Source of the DNA: WHSW01 sp963742205
Lineage (GTDB): Bacteria; Actinomycetota; Thermoleophilia; Solirubrobacterales; 70-9
Length of the DNA: 64,000 nt
Reading direction: 5' to 3'
Assembly (NCBI GenBank): GCA_963742205.1
Contig: CAVUKZ010000010.1
Coordinates: 186,001 to 250,000, forward strand
The notes under the pieces are model-generated. The model made no database searches and had not been told where the DNA came from. It saw nothing but the letters and a program-made list of their open reading frames with translations. This document shows, one piece after another, positions 19,215 to 26,877 of the stretch. Numbering within the stretch: position 1 is the first letter of the stretch; each line of letters opens with the position of its first letter. Position numbers and translations under genes: made by a program.

Positions 19215-19770
19215 GCGCTCCCTCGCGCAGGATCACCGGCTCGCCGCCGTCCTCGATCGCGGTCACGTCGATCACCGTCGACGGCATGCCGGTGAGCTCC
19301 CCGCCGTCGATCGCCAGGTCGACGGCGGCGACGATCCCGGGGTCGACGTCCGCGTAGCGCGACGGCGCCGGCTCGCCCGAGCGGTTGGCGGAGGTCTGAA
19401 AGATCGGCGCCACCGCGCCGGCGAGCGGCCCGCCGATCAGCCTCAGTCCGAGTCGCTCCGGGTCCTCGCGGCAGGCGAGCGGGTAGAGCCGCTCGGGGTT
19501 CGCGACGACGAGGGTCACCGGCCCGGGGAGCATGGCGCCCAGCGCGTCGCGAGTGCGCGGCCCGAGCGCCGCGACGACCTCGCGCATCGCGAGCGGCGAG
19601 AAGTACATGACCGCGGCGGGCTTGCCGTCGTCGCGCCCCTTGATCCGGTGGATGCGCTCGATCGCCTCCGCTCGGGTCGGGTCGCAGGCGAGCCCGTAGA
19701 GGCCGTCCGCGGGGAACAGGGCCACCCCGCCCCCGAGAACGCACGCGTCAAGGTCGCCACTCAGGCCCAC
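19165..19770 (-). CDS. L-threonylcarbamoyladenylate synthase (Sua5/YciO/YrdC family)
   Basis: A 201-residue enzyme that makes threonylcarbamoyl-AMP for the t6A37 modification of tRNAs reading ANN codons. The family pattern is visible: FPADGLYGLACDP, HRIKGRDDGKPAAVMYF, LPGPVTLVV, GLRLIGGPLAGAVAP, and TSANRSGEPAPSRYADVD. It lacks the extra C-terminal Sua5 domain. The GTG start at 19770 overlaps the end of prmC by 10 bp. The order prfA-prmC-sua5-glyA is conserved in many Gram-positive bacteria. Confidence 0.88.
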   Translation of the reverse strand: MGLSGDLDACVLGGGVALFPADGLYGLACDPTRAEAIERIHRIKGRDDGKPAAVMYFSPLAMREVVAALGPRTRDALGAMLPGPVTLVVANPERLYPLACREDPERLGLRLIGGPLAGAVAPIFQTSANRSGEPAPSRYADVDPGIVAAVDLAIDGGELTGMPSTVIDVTAIEDGGEPVILREGALSSQEALRRLEPLRAG

Positions 19771-20600
19771 CCGACCACCACCCGGTCGATCCCCGCGAGG
19801 TCCGGGCGGATCTCCATCCGGTCGTAGCCGGCGCGACGCATCAACTCGGCGACGGTCCGCGCCTGGCCGAGCCCGACCTCGAGCCCGATCGCCCGCGGCG
19901 GCTCGTGCGCGACCGCGACCTCGGAGAGCAGCGTCTCGATCGCCTCGAGCCCGGTCGGGCCGCTGACCAGCGCCTCGCGCGGCTCGTGCTCGCGGATCTC
20001 GGGCGCCAGGCCCTGCCACTCGCCCTCGCTGACGTACGGAAGGTTGGCCACCAGGAGATCGAACGGACCACCCTCCAGCGATCCGTACTCGAGCCGCACC
20101 CGCTCGCCGAACCCGAGCCGCTCACGGTTCGCCTGCACCACCGCGAGCGCGTCGAGCGAGGTGTCGGTGGCCGTGATCGCGGCGTTGGGGAGCTCGTCGG
20201 CGAGCGCCAGCGCGATCGCCCCCGAGCCGGTGCCGACGTCGATCACCGTCGCCGGCTCGAGCTCCAGCGCCAGCTCGACCAGCAGCTCCGTCTCCGGGCG
20301 AGGTATCAGCACCCGCGGGTCGACCGCGAGCTCGAGGCGCCGAAAGCCCTTGCTGCCGAGGATGTAGGCGACCGGCTCGCGCCGCACTCGCCGCCGCACC
20401 ATGGCCCCGAACTCGCGCGCCTCGGGCGCCTCGACCCCCGCCTCAGGCGCCGCCGCGAGCCGGGCACGGTCCCGGCCCGTGGCGCGCTCCAGCAGCAGCT
20501 CCGCGTCGAGCCGCGGGCTCTGCACTCCCGCAGCGCCGAGCGCATCCGAGGCCGCACCGAGGGCTGCGGCGACGCTGCCGGCAACGGCGGCCTCGCTCAC
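19761..20600 (-). CDS. prmC: Peptide chain release factor N5-glutamine methyltransferase
   Basis: A 279-residue SAM-dependent enzyme that methylates the GGQ glutamine of release factors. The SAM-binding motif VIDVGTGSGAIALALA and the substrate motif NLPYVSEGEW (an NPPY-type signature with Leu at position 2) are present. The N-terminal helical domain includes the PVAYILGSKGF segment. It overlaps prfA, its substrate gene, by 4 bp. Confidence 0.93.
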   Translation of the reverse strand: MSEAAVAGSVAAALGAASDALGAAGVQSPRLDAELLLERATGRDRARLAAAPEAGVEAPEAREFGAMVRRRVRREPVAYILGSKGFRRLELAVDPRVLIPRPETELLVELALELEPATVIDVGTGSGAIALALADELPNAAITATDTSLDALAVVQANRERLGFGERVRLEYGSLEGGPFDLLVANLPYVSEGEWQGLAPEIREHEPREALVSGPTGLEAIETLLSEVAVAHEPPRAIGLEVGLGQARTVAELMRRAGYDRMEIRPDLAGIDRVVVGWA

Positions 20601-21664
20601 GCCTGCGTCTGCGCCTCCAGCCGCTCGCGCTTCTCCTCCGCGCCGAGCGCGCTCGTGAACTCGCTCAGGTTGCCGGCGAGGACCTCGTCGAGGTTATGGG
20701 CGGTCAGCTGGATCCGGTGGTCGGTGACGCGGCCCTGAGGGAAGTTGTAGGTGCGGATCTTGTAGGCGCGGTCCCCGGTGCCAACCTGGGAGCGGCGGTC
20801 GGCCGCGGTCTCCGCCCGCTGCTCCTCGAGCGCCCGCTCGTACAGGCGCGCGCGGAGCACCCGCATCGCCTTGTCACGGTTCTGCAGCTGAGACTTCTCG
20901 TCCTGCATCGAGACCACGATCCCGCTCGGCTTGTGGGTCAGGCGCACGGCGGAGTCCGTCGTGTTCACCGACTGTCCACCCGGACCGGAGGAGCGGTAGA
21001 CGTCGACCTGGAGGTCCTCGGGAGCGATCTCGACCTCGACCTCCTCGGCCTCGGGGAGCACCGCGACGGTCGCGGTCGAGGTGTGGATCCGCCCCTGCGA
21101 CTCGGTCTTCGGCACCCGCTGCACCCGGTGGGTGCCGCCCTCGAACTTGAACACCGAGTAGGCCCCGTCCCCCTTGATCTCGAAGGTGACCTCCTTGAAG
21201 CCACCGACCTCGGCCGGCGACTGCGACAGCATCTCGGTCTGGAAGCCGCGCTCCTCGGCGTAGCGGGTGAGCATCTTGAAGAGGTCGCCCGCGAACAGTG
21301 CCGCCTCGTCGCCGCCGGCCCCGCCGCGAATCTCGATGATCACGTTCTTGTCGTCGTTGGGGTCCCGCTCGACCATCGCCAGGCGGATCTCGTCCTCCAG
21401 CTCGCGCAGCTGCGCGGGAGCCTCGGCGACAAGCCCGCGCAGCTCGGCGTCGTCGCCGTCCTCGGCCAGCAGCTCCTCCGCCCCCTCGAGGTCGCCGCGC
21501 AGCTGGCGCCAGCGTTCGACGAGCTCATGCGCCGGCTGCAGCTCTCGATACGCCCGGCCGACCTCGGCGTAGCGCTCGCGCTCGGCGATCACCTCCGGGT
21601 CCGACATCTGACGCTCGAGCTCCGCGAAGCGATCCTCGACCTGCTCTGCCAACTTCTCGATCAT
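20597..21664 (-). CDS. prfA: Peptide chain release factor 1
   Basis: A 355-residue class I release factor that terminates translation at UAA/UAG. The peptidyl-transferase loop is SSGPGGQSVNTTDSAVRLTH, and the codon-recognition region contains VPKTESQGRIHTSTATVAVL. The PxT-type signature (VPKTE... in RF1 numbering) and the 355-residue length favour RF1 over RF2. The ATG at 21664 is the first in frame. It heads the prfA-prmC-sua5 string. Confidence 0.94.
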   Translation of the reverse strand: MIEKLAEQVEDRFAELERQMSDPEVIAERERYAEVGRAYRELQPAHELVERWRQLRGDLEGAEELLAEDGDDAELRGLVAEAPAQLRELEDEIRLAMVERDPNDDKNVIIEIRGGAGGDEAALFAGDLFKMLTRYAEERGFQTEMLSQSPAEVGGFKEVTFEIKGDGAYSVFKFEGGTHRVQRVPKTESQGRIHTSTATVAVLPEAEEVEVEIAPEDLQVDVYRSSGPGGQSVNTTDSAVRLTHKPSGIVVSMQDEKSQLQNRDKAMRVLRARLYERALEEQRAETAADRRSQVGTGDRAYKIRTYNFPQGRVTDHRIQLTAHNLDEVLAGNLSEFTSALGAEEKRERLEAQTQA

Positions 21665-21706
21665 TCGCGGCTGAGGCTACCGCCGTAGTCGGGGTAGGCT
21701 GCGCTT

Positions 21707-23053
21707 GTGAGGTATGTCGCGATCGTCGGGACGGCGGCCTTGGGCGCGATGCTCGCCAGCCTGCTGCTCGGCCTCGGCGAGCCGTCCGCCGCGCCATCGT
21801 GCTTCGGCAAGCAGCCGACGATCGTGGGCACGCCGGGGCGCGACCATCTCGGCGGCACCGACGGCGACGACGTGATCTATCTCGGCGGCGGCGATGACGT
21901 CGCCGACGCCCACGAGGGCAACGACCGTCTCTGCGGCGGCGACGGAGACGACGAGCTGCACGGCGGCGACGGCAGCGACCACACCGACGGCGGCGACGGA
22001 GACGACTTCGTCGACGGCCGCCGCGGCCTCGCCGACACCACGGTGGGCGGACCGGGCGCCGACGAGATCATCGGCGGCAGCGTGATCAAGGGCGGCTCCG
22101 GAAACGACAGCCTCGACAGCTACTCGTACCTGCGCGAGGTCGGCGTCGACAAGGTCACCGGCGGGCCCGGAAACGATCAGATCTCGGGCGACAGCAAGGG
22201 CCACGACGGCGAACGGCTCTCCGGCGGCTCCGGCGACGACACGATCTCCGGCGAGGGCAACGACGATCGCCTCGACGGCGGATCCGGCGACGACGACCTC
22301 AACGGCGGTCCCGGCCGGGACCGTTGCGCGCAGGGCCCCGGCACGGGCACCGAGCGCAACTGCGAGGGCGCCAAGCTCCGCGCGCGGGCGGCGCCTTCCT
22401 GCCTCGGCCACGCGGCGACGATCGTCGACGGGCCTGGCTCCACCCGCATTCAGGGGACGCCCGGTAGCGACGTGATCTTCGCCGGCGCGGGCAACGACAC
22501 CGTCGCCGCGGGCGACGGCGCCGACCTCGTCTGCGGCGGCGACGGCAACGACACGATGGACGCCGGCACCGGCGACGACGGCATGGACGGCGGCGAGGGC
22601 GACGACGAGCTCCACGGCTACAACGGCGACGACAACGTGGTCGGCGGTCCCGGCTCGGACTTCCTCGACGGCCGCCGCGGTCGCGAGGACGTCCTGATCG
22701 CGGGCCCGGGGCGCGACCGTCTGATCGGCGGCACCCTGCTCAAGGGCGGCGGCGGCAACGATCACCTAAACAGCGCCGGCTACCGCAAGGAGACGACCTC
22801 CGACCGCATGGAGGGCGGCGCCGGCGACGACCGCCTCAAGGGCGACAGCCAAAACGGCCCCGGCGAGCGCATGGACGGCGGCCCGGGCGCGGACGAGCTC
22901 AGCGGAGCCGGCGGCGACGACGAGATCGCGGGCGGCGACGGCCCGGACGACCTCCGCGGCGACTCGGGCGACGACAAGCTCGACGGCGGCCCGGGCACCG
23001 ACAGCTGCGACCAGGGCTCCGGCAGCGGCCCGCGCACCGGCTGCGAGAGCTAG
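21707..23053 (+). CDS. Secreted RTX-like calcium-binding repeat protein, internally duplicated
   Basis: A 448-residue exported protein. A signal peptide (VAIVGTAALGAMLASLLLGL) is followed by two units of about 200 residues. Each starts PSC.G..ATIV and ends with a CxQGxGxG...CE segment. Both units are filled with GGxGxDxx nonapeptides (GGDGDDELHGGDGSD, GGAGDDRLKGD), which fold as Ca2+-binding parallel beta rolls. There is no protease, lipase or adhesin domain, and Type I secretion is unlikely because a Sec signal peptide is present. The cysteine pairs may cap each roll. The start is a GTG at 21707. The function is unknown; an extracellular structural or calcium-dependent role is inferred. Confidence 0.8.
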   Translation: MRYVAIVGTAALGAMLASLLLGLGEPSAAPSCFGKQPTIVGTPGRDHLGGTDGDDVIYLGGGDDVADAHEGNDRLCGGDGDDELHGGDGSDHTDGGDGDDFVDGRRGLADTTVGGPGADEIIGGSVIKGGSGNDSLDSYSYLREVGVDKVTGGPGNDQISGDSKGHDGERLSGGSGDDTISGEGNDDRLDGGSGDDDLNGGPGRDRCAQGPGTGTERNCEGAKLRARAAPSCLGHAATIVDGPGSTRIQGTPGSDVIFAGAGNDTVAAGDGADLVCGGDGNDTMDAGTGDDGMDGGEGDDELHGYNGDDNVVGGPGSDFLDGRRGREDVLIAGPGRDRLIGGTLLKGGGGNDHLNSAGYRKETTSDRMEGGAGDDRLKGDSQNGPGERMDGGPGADELSGAGGDDEIAGGDGPDDLRGDSGDDKLDGGPGTDSCDQGSGSGPRTGCES

Positions 23054-23056
23054 GCC

Positions 23057-23072
23057 GGCCCGCCGGCGGGCC
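23057..23072. terminator. GC-rich palindrome after the RTX gene
   Basis: GGCCCGCC is immediately followed by its reverse complement GGCGGGCC, four bases after the RTX stop codon. A strong hairpin without a T tract, between convergent genes, is the usual form of a terminator or mRNA-stabilising stem in GC-rich Actinobacteria. Confidence 0.45.
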
Positions 23073-23109
23073 CGCCCGTGCCCGACACCTCCGCCGTGTG
23101 ACATCTGAA

Positions 23110-23124
23110 CCACCTCTGAGGTGG
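23110..23124. terminator. Second inverted repeat between convergent genes
   Basis: CCACCTC and GAGGTGG flank a single T. The site lies in the 145-bp gap between the stops of the RTX gene and the DUF1385 gene and could terminate either transcript. No T-rich tail follows. Confidence 0.35.
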
Positions 23125-23198
23125 CTGAGATGGCACTCGGCGCGTGGGGTCGCGCGGTCCGTGGGTCGTCGCGGGCGGGACCCCGGAGGGCGGCGCCG

Positions 23199-24216
23199 CT
23201 AGGCGACGATTTCGATCTCGCCCGCTTCGCGCGCGGCCTGCTCGGGGTTCTCGACGGCGAGCACGGCCTCGAGCGCCGCGATCGCGACGGCGAGCTGGGA
23301 GCGGTCGGGCTGGCGGGTGGTGAGGTACTGGAGCATCAGGCCGGGCCACATCAGGGCGCGGACCCAGGCCTTCCGGCGGTTCTTGCCCGCCCACTTGATG
23401 ACCTCGTAGGAGAGCCCGGCGATGAGCGGGATCCCGAGGATGCGGGAGAGGACGAGCCAGTACCACTCGGGGAGCCCGATCGGGGCGAAGACGAAGATCG
23501 CGAGCACCATCACGATCAGCAGGAAGCTGGTGCCGCAGCGGGGGTGCAGGCGCGAGTAGATCTCGGCGCGCTCCGGGACGAGCTCGTCGCCGGCCTCGAA
23601 GCAGGAGATCGTCTTGTGCTCGGCGCCGTGGTACTCGAACACGCGGCGCAGGTCGGGCAGCCGGCTGATCGCGACGATGTAGCCGATGAAGATCGCGGTC
23701 CGAAGCACCCCCTCGACGAGCCAGAAGAGCAGCGGCGAGCCGAGCTGGTCCTTGATCAGGCTGGTGGCGCCGACCGGGACGACGAAGAAGAGGCCGATTG
23801 CGAGCACCAGCGAGAAGATGATCGTGAGGGCCCAGGTGAAGCCGCCGATCGTCTCCGGCTCCTCGCCCTCCTCCTCCTCGATCAGCTGGGCGTTGGCCGA
23901 GATCGCGAGCGCCCGGAAGCCGATCTTCAGCGACTCGGCGAGCGCGACGACCCCACGGATCACCGGCACGCGCAGGATCCGGTGGCGCTTCGCCCACGAG
24001 ACGAGCGGCTCGGAGGTGACCTCGATCTCGCCGAGCGCGTCGCTCCGGCGCGTCCTCGGGGGCCGGCTTGCGAACCGCGACCGCCCAGGTCGAGACGCCG
24101 CGCATCATCACGCCCTCGAGCACCGCCTGGCCGCCGACCGGCGCGTCCTTGGAGGCGACCGGCATGCCGTCCGGCATCCGGGGCACCTCGATCGTGGGGC
24201 CGCCGTCCGCGCTCAT
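23199..24216 (-). CDS. DUF1385 family membrane protein (one frame break)
   Basis: About 339 residues once corrected. The N-terminus has VGGQAVLEGVMMRG, a DUF1385 hallmark, and after four hydrophobic segments there is EYHGAEHKTISCFE and SRLHPRCGTSFLL, also diagnostic. The frame breaks near 24038 between ...PEDAPERR and ALGEIEVTSEPL; one GC restored in the CGCGCGC tract joins them. The family is found next to prfA and rpmE in many Gram-positive genomes, and its function is not established. It precedes the plus-strand RTX gene tail to tail. Confidence 0.83.
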
Positions 24217-24233
24217 GGGTCTAGGACGCGGGT

Positions 24234-24443
24234 TCAGCCTTGCTTGCTGCGGGCCGCCCTGCGCTTGAACCGCTCGACGCGCCCGCCGGTGTCGACGAGC
24301 TTCTGCTTGCCCGTGTAGAACGGGTGGCAGTCGGAGCAGATCTCGACGTGGAGCTCCGGCTTGGTCGAGCGCGTGTAGAACTCGTTGCCACAGGAGCAGC
24401 GCACATGCGAGAGCACGTATTCAGGGTGAATTCCGGCCTTCAT
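24234..24443 (-). CDS. rpmE: 50S ribosomal protein L31
   Basis: A 69-residue ribosomal protein of the zinc-binding (C+) type: MKAGIHPEYV, then CSCGNEF and EICSDCHPFYTGKQK, giving the expected four Cys ligands. RFKRR and a basic tail follow. The length is typical. Located 17 bp upstream of the DUF1385 gene, as in many related genomes. Confidence 0.95.
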   Translation of the reverse strand: MKAGIHPEYVLSHVRCSCGNEFYTRSTKPELHVEICSDCHPFYTGKQKLVDTGGRVERFKRRAARSKQG

Positions 24444-24454
24444 CGCATTCAATT

Positions 24455-25051
24455 CTAGCGGCGCGGTCTCAGCGCCCCGAGCAGGCCGGTCAGCGTCTCG
24501 CCGGCCTCGGCTCGCGCGGCGGCCGGGTCCGCGGCGCGGGCGACGAACATCGCCACCTCGTCGAGCGCCCCGAGCAGCGCATGCGCGAGTGGCTCGACCG
24601 GCTGGCGGCGGATCTCGCCCCGCTCCATGCCGATCGCGAGCACGCCCTCGATCAGGCCGAGCCCATAGCGCGCGCCGATCTCGCGCCAACGCTCCCAGCC
24701 CAGGACGGCCGGCGCGTCGAGCAGCACGATCCGCTGAACCTCCGGCTCGAGCGAGTGATCGAGGAACATCTCGGCCCCGGCGTGCAGCGTCTCGAGCGCC
24801 CCGGCGCCGGGCGTTTCCAACTCGGCGAGCCGGGCCGCCATCTCGCTCTCGAGCTGCTCGTAGACGGCCTCGAGCAGCTCCCTCTTGCCGTCGAAATGGT
24901 GGTAGAGCGCCCCCCGGGTCACCCCGGCGCGACGAACGATTTCCTCGGTTCCGACGGCGGCGTAGCCGCGCTCGGCAAAGAGCTCGCGGCCCGCGCTGAT
25001 CAGCGCTGCCCGCGTGCCCTCGCTCCGTTCAGCCTGGGTTCTGCTTGACAT
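24455..25051 (-). CDS. TetR/AcrR family transcriptional regulator
   Basis: A 198-residue repressor. The N-terminal helix-turn-helix reads TRAALISAGRELFAERGYAA, EEIVRRAGVTRGALYHHF and GKRELLEAVYEQ, a textbook TetR DNA-binding domain. The C-terminal half is a helical ligand-binding domain. The ATG at 25051 is chosen because it starts just before the HTH and lies against the palindrome at 25053-25067; the longer frame would read through that palindrome. It is divergent from an alpha/beta hydrolase gene, which is the likely target along with itself. Confidence 0.87.
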   Translation of the reverse strand: MSSRTQAERSEGTRAALISAGRELFAERGYAAVGTEEIVRRAGVTRGALYHHFDGKRELLEAVYEQLESEMAARLAELETPGAGALETLHAGAEMFLDHSLEPEVQRIVLLDAPAVLGWERWREIGARYGLGLIEGVLAIGMERGEIRRQPVEPLAHALLGALDEVAMFVARAADPAAARAEAGETLTGLLGALRPRR

Positions 25052-25052
25052 C

Positions 25053-25067
25053 CATACAGCCTGTATG
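25053..25067. promoter_or_regulatory. TetR-type operator, perfect palindrome
   Basis: CATACAG-C-CTGTATG, seven-base arms around one base, lies one base upstream of the tetR start codon in the 64-bp divergent gap. The AT-rich arms stand out against the GC-rich background. It probably binds the TetR protein and represses both directions. Confidence 0.65.
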
Positions 25068-25073
25068 TTAGAA

Positions 25074-25089
25074 ACAGACTGACTGTATG
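25074..25089. promoter_or_regulatory. Second, imperfect operator-like site
   Basis: ACAG-ACTGA-CTGT followed by ATG repeats the right arm of the first palindrome; CTGTATGTTA occurs at 25061 and again at 25083, 22 bp apart (about two helical turns). It could give cooperative binding of two TetR dimers. Confidence 0.4.
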
Positions 25090-25115
25090 TTATCTGCCAG
25101 AGAGGACAGCAACCG

Positions 25116-25956
25116 ATGAGAAGCGCCGTCACCGTCGATCAGGGCACCATCGCCTACTCCGAGACCGGTCCCGCCGACGCGCCGGCGATCGTCTTCGTCC
25201 ACGGCGCCTTCGTGGACGGGACGCTCTGGCGCAACGTCGTGCCGCGTCTCGAGGGCTCCTACCGCTGCGTCGTGCCGGACCTGCCGCTCGGCTCGCACGT
25301 GACGCCGATGAACCCGGACGCGGACCTCTCCCCTCCCGGCCTCGCGAAGCTCGTCGCCGACTTCATCGCAGTCCCTGGAGCTGGACGACGTGACCCTGGT
25401 CGGCAACGACACCGGCGGCGCGATCTGCCAGCTCGTGGTCACGCGCCATCCCGAGCGAATCGGGCGCCTCGTGCTGACGCCGTGCGACGCCTACGAGAAC
25501 TTCCTCCCGCCGGCGTTCCGCTACCTGCAGTGGCTCGCTCGGGTGCCCGGCGGGGTGTGGGCCGTCGCGCAGGCGATGCGCTTCCCCGCCAGCCGGCGGT
25601 CGCCGAACGCCTTCGGCTGGCTCTCCAAGCGCTCCATCCCCGCGGAGGTCCTCGCGGCCTGGACCGCGCCGGTGATCCGCGACCGCGAGGTCCGCCGCGA
25701 CGTGCGCGAGGTCCTGCGCGGGATCTCCAATCGCTACACGCTGGAGGCGGCCACGCGCCTGCGCGAGTTCGGCGGCCCGACGATGCTCGCCTGGGCGACC
25801 GAGGACCGGTTCTTCAAGCCGAGGTTCGCCGAGCGCCTGGCGGGCGACATCCCGGGCTCACGCCTCGAATGGATCGACGACGCGCGCACGTTCGTGTCCG
25901 AGGACCAGCCCGAGCGGCTGGCCGCGCTGATCGCGGACCACGCTCAGGCGCCGTAG
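25116..25956 (+). CDS. Alpha/beta hydrolase (one frame break)
   Basis: About 280 residues once corrected. The N-terminal strand and oxyanion region are IVFVHGAFVDGTLWR. The frame breaks near 25368: ...LVADFIA must join QSLELDDVTLVGNDTGGAI; restoring one GC (ATCG[CG]CAGTCC) does so. The nucleophile elbow is GNDTGG, with Asp in the nucleophile position, as in haloalkane dehalogenases and epoxide hydrolases. The late histidine expected near the end is not evident in DDARTFVSEDQPERL, which is odd. Divergent TetR control suggests a response to a small hydrophobic compound. The last 13 bp overlap the next gene on the opposite strand. Confidence 0.78.
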
Positions 25957-26267
25957 AAGAACTTCAACCGCTGGCCGCCGTTCTTCGGGCGCTTGCACTT
26001 GATCTTCAGGTCCTCGGGCCCGAGCTGCTGCTCACGGCACTTCCAGCTGTGAAACGGCGGGTCGTAGGCCGCGCTGACGTAGATGTTCGCGAGGTTGCGC
26101 GCCGCGCGGCACGAGACGTTGTCGGCCTTGAGGCTGGTCCACGGCGCGCCCATCGCCCCCACCTGGTCGCCGCAGGAACGGTCGAACCCGCCACGCGCCG
26201 AGGCCGGCGCGGCGGCGATCGAGAGGACGGCGGCGGCGGCGAGCGCGAGCAGGACGAGCTTCCTCAT
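25944..26267 (-). CDS. Small secreted protein of unknown function
   Basis: A 107-residue protein with a clear signal peptide (MRKLVLLALAAAAVLSIAAA, cleavage near ASA-RGG). The mature part of ~80 residues has four cysteines (SCGD, VSCRAA, WKCREQ, IKCKRP), consistent with two disulfides. No family was recognised. It overlaps the convergent hydrolase gene by 13 bp and lies 4 bp after the acetyltransferase gene on the same strand. Confidence 0.65.
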   Translation of the reverse strand: MRKLVLLALAAAAVLSIAAAPASARGGFDRSCGDQVGAMGAPWTSLKADNVSCRAARNLANIYVSAAYDPPFHSWKCREQQLGPEDLKIKCKRPKNGGQRLKFFYGA

Positions 26268-26271
26268 GCGC

Positions 26272-26877
26272 TCACCCTACCCGCAGCCCCCAGGGCGGAG
26301 TTGCGAGCTCCACCGTCCCGCCGGCGGCGACCCGCAGCACGCCGGCCATGTGCTCGCCGATCCCGCTCTCGGGGATCTCCACCTCGACGACCATCGTCCC
26401 GGCGTCGCGAGAGATGACCTTCGAGGGGCCGAGCACGGCGAGCACGTCCTGCATCTGGGCGTTGCCGGCGAGGAGCAGAGCGTTGAAGCGGACGATGCCC
26501 TCCTCGCGGGCGCGCTCGGCCAGCAGCCCGCAGAGCGCCGTGCCGAGGCCGCGCCCCTGCCAGTCGTCGACCACCGTGACGGCGGCCTCGGCGACGGAGC
26601 CCCCGTCGAGGCGGACGAAGCGACCGGCGCCGACGGCGTCACCCCCGGCGGCGTCGAAGGCGATCAGCGCCTCGTGGTCGCGGTGGTCGACCTCGGTCAG
26701 ATACCGCAGCTGCGAGTCCGAGAGCTCCGCTACCGAGGTCATGAAGCGCTGGTAGCGCGACTGCTCGCTGAGGCGCTCGAACATCGAGACGATCGCGCCC
26801 CTGTCATCGGGCTCGATCGGGCGCACGACGACCTCGGAGTCGTCGCGCAGCCTGACCCGCGTGGGAGTCGCGATCAG
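26272..26877 (-). CDS. GNAT family N-acetyltransferase
   Basis: About 201 residues. RPIEPDDRGAIVSMFERLS at the N-terminus and the acetyl-CoA loop VVDDWQGRGLGTALCGLLAE (Q/RxxGxG/A pattern) identify the GNAT fold. The similarity resembles the GNAT domains linked to acyl-CoA synthetases and protein lysine acetylation, but the substrate is unknown. No ATG, GTG or TTG lies at the right place: the best start is a CTG at 26877, whose CTGA overlaps the stop of the ETF-QO gene in the same 4-bp style used elsewhere here. Confidence 0.75.
   Translation of the reverse strand: MIATPTRVRLRDDSEVVVRPIEPDDRGAIVSMFERLSEQSRYQRFMTSVAELSDSQLRYLTEVDHRDHEALIAFDAAGGDAVGAGRFVRLDGGSVAEAAVTVVDDWQGRGLGTALCGLLAERAREEGIVRFNALLLAGNAQMQDVLAVLGPSKVISRDAGTMVVEVEIPESGIGEHMAGVLRVAAGGTVELATPPWGLRVG

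Noticed and set aside
21707..23053. DNA tandem repeat or CRISPR-like array in the GGCGGCGACGG-rich region
   Set aside because: The periodicity follows the codons of RTX nonapeptides, units vary, and no unique spacers of fixed length exist.
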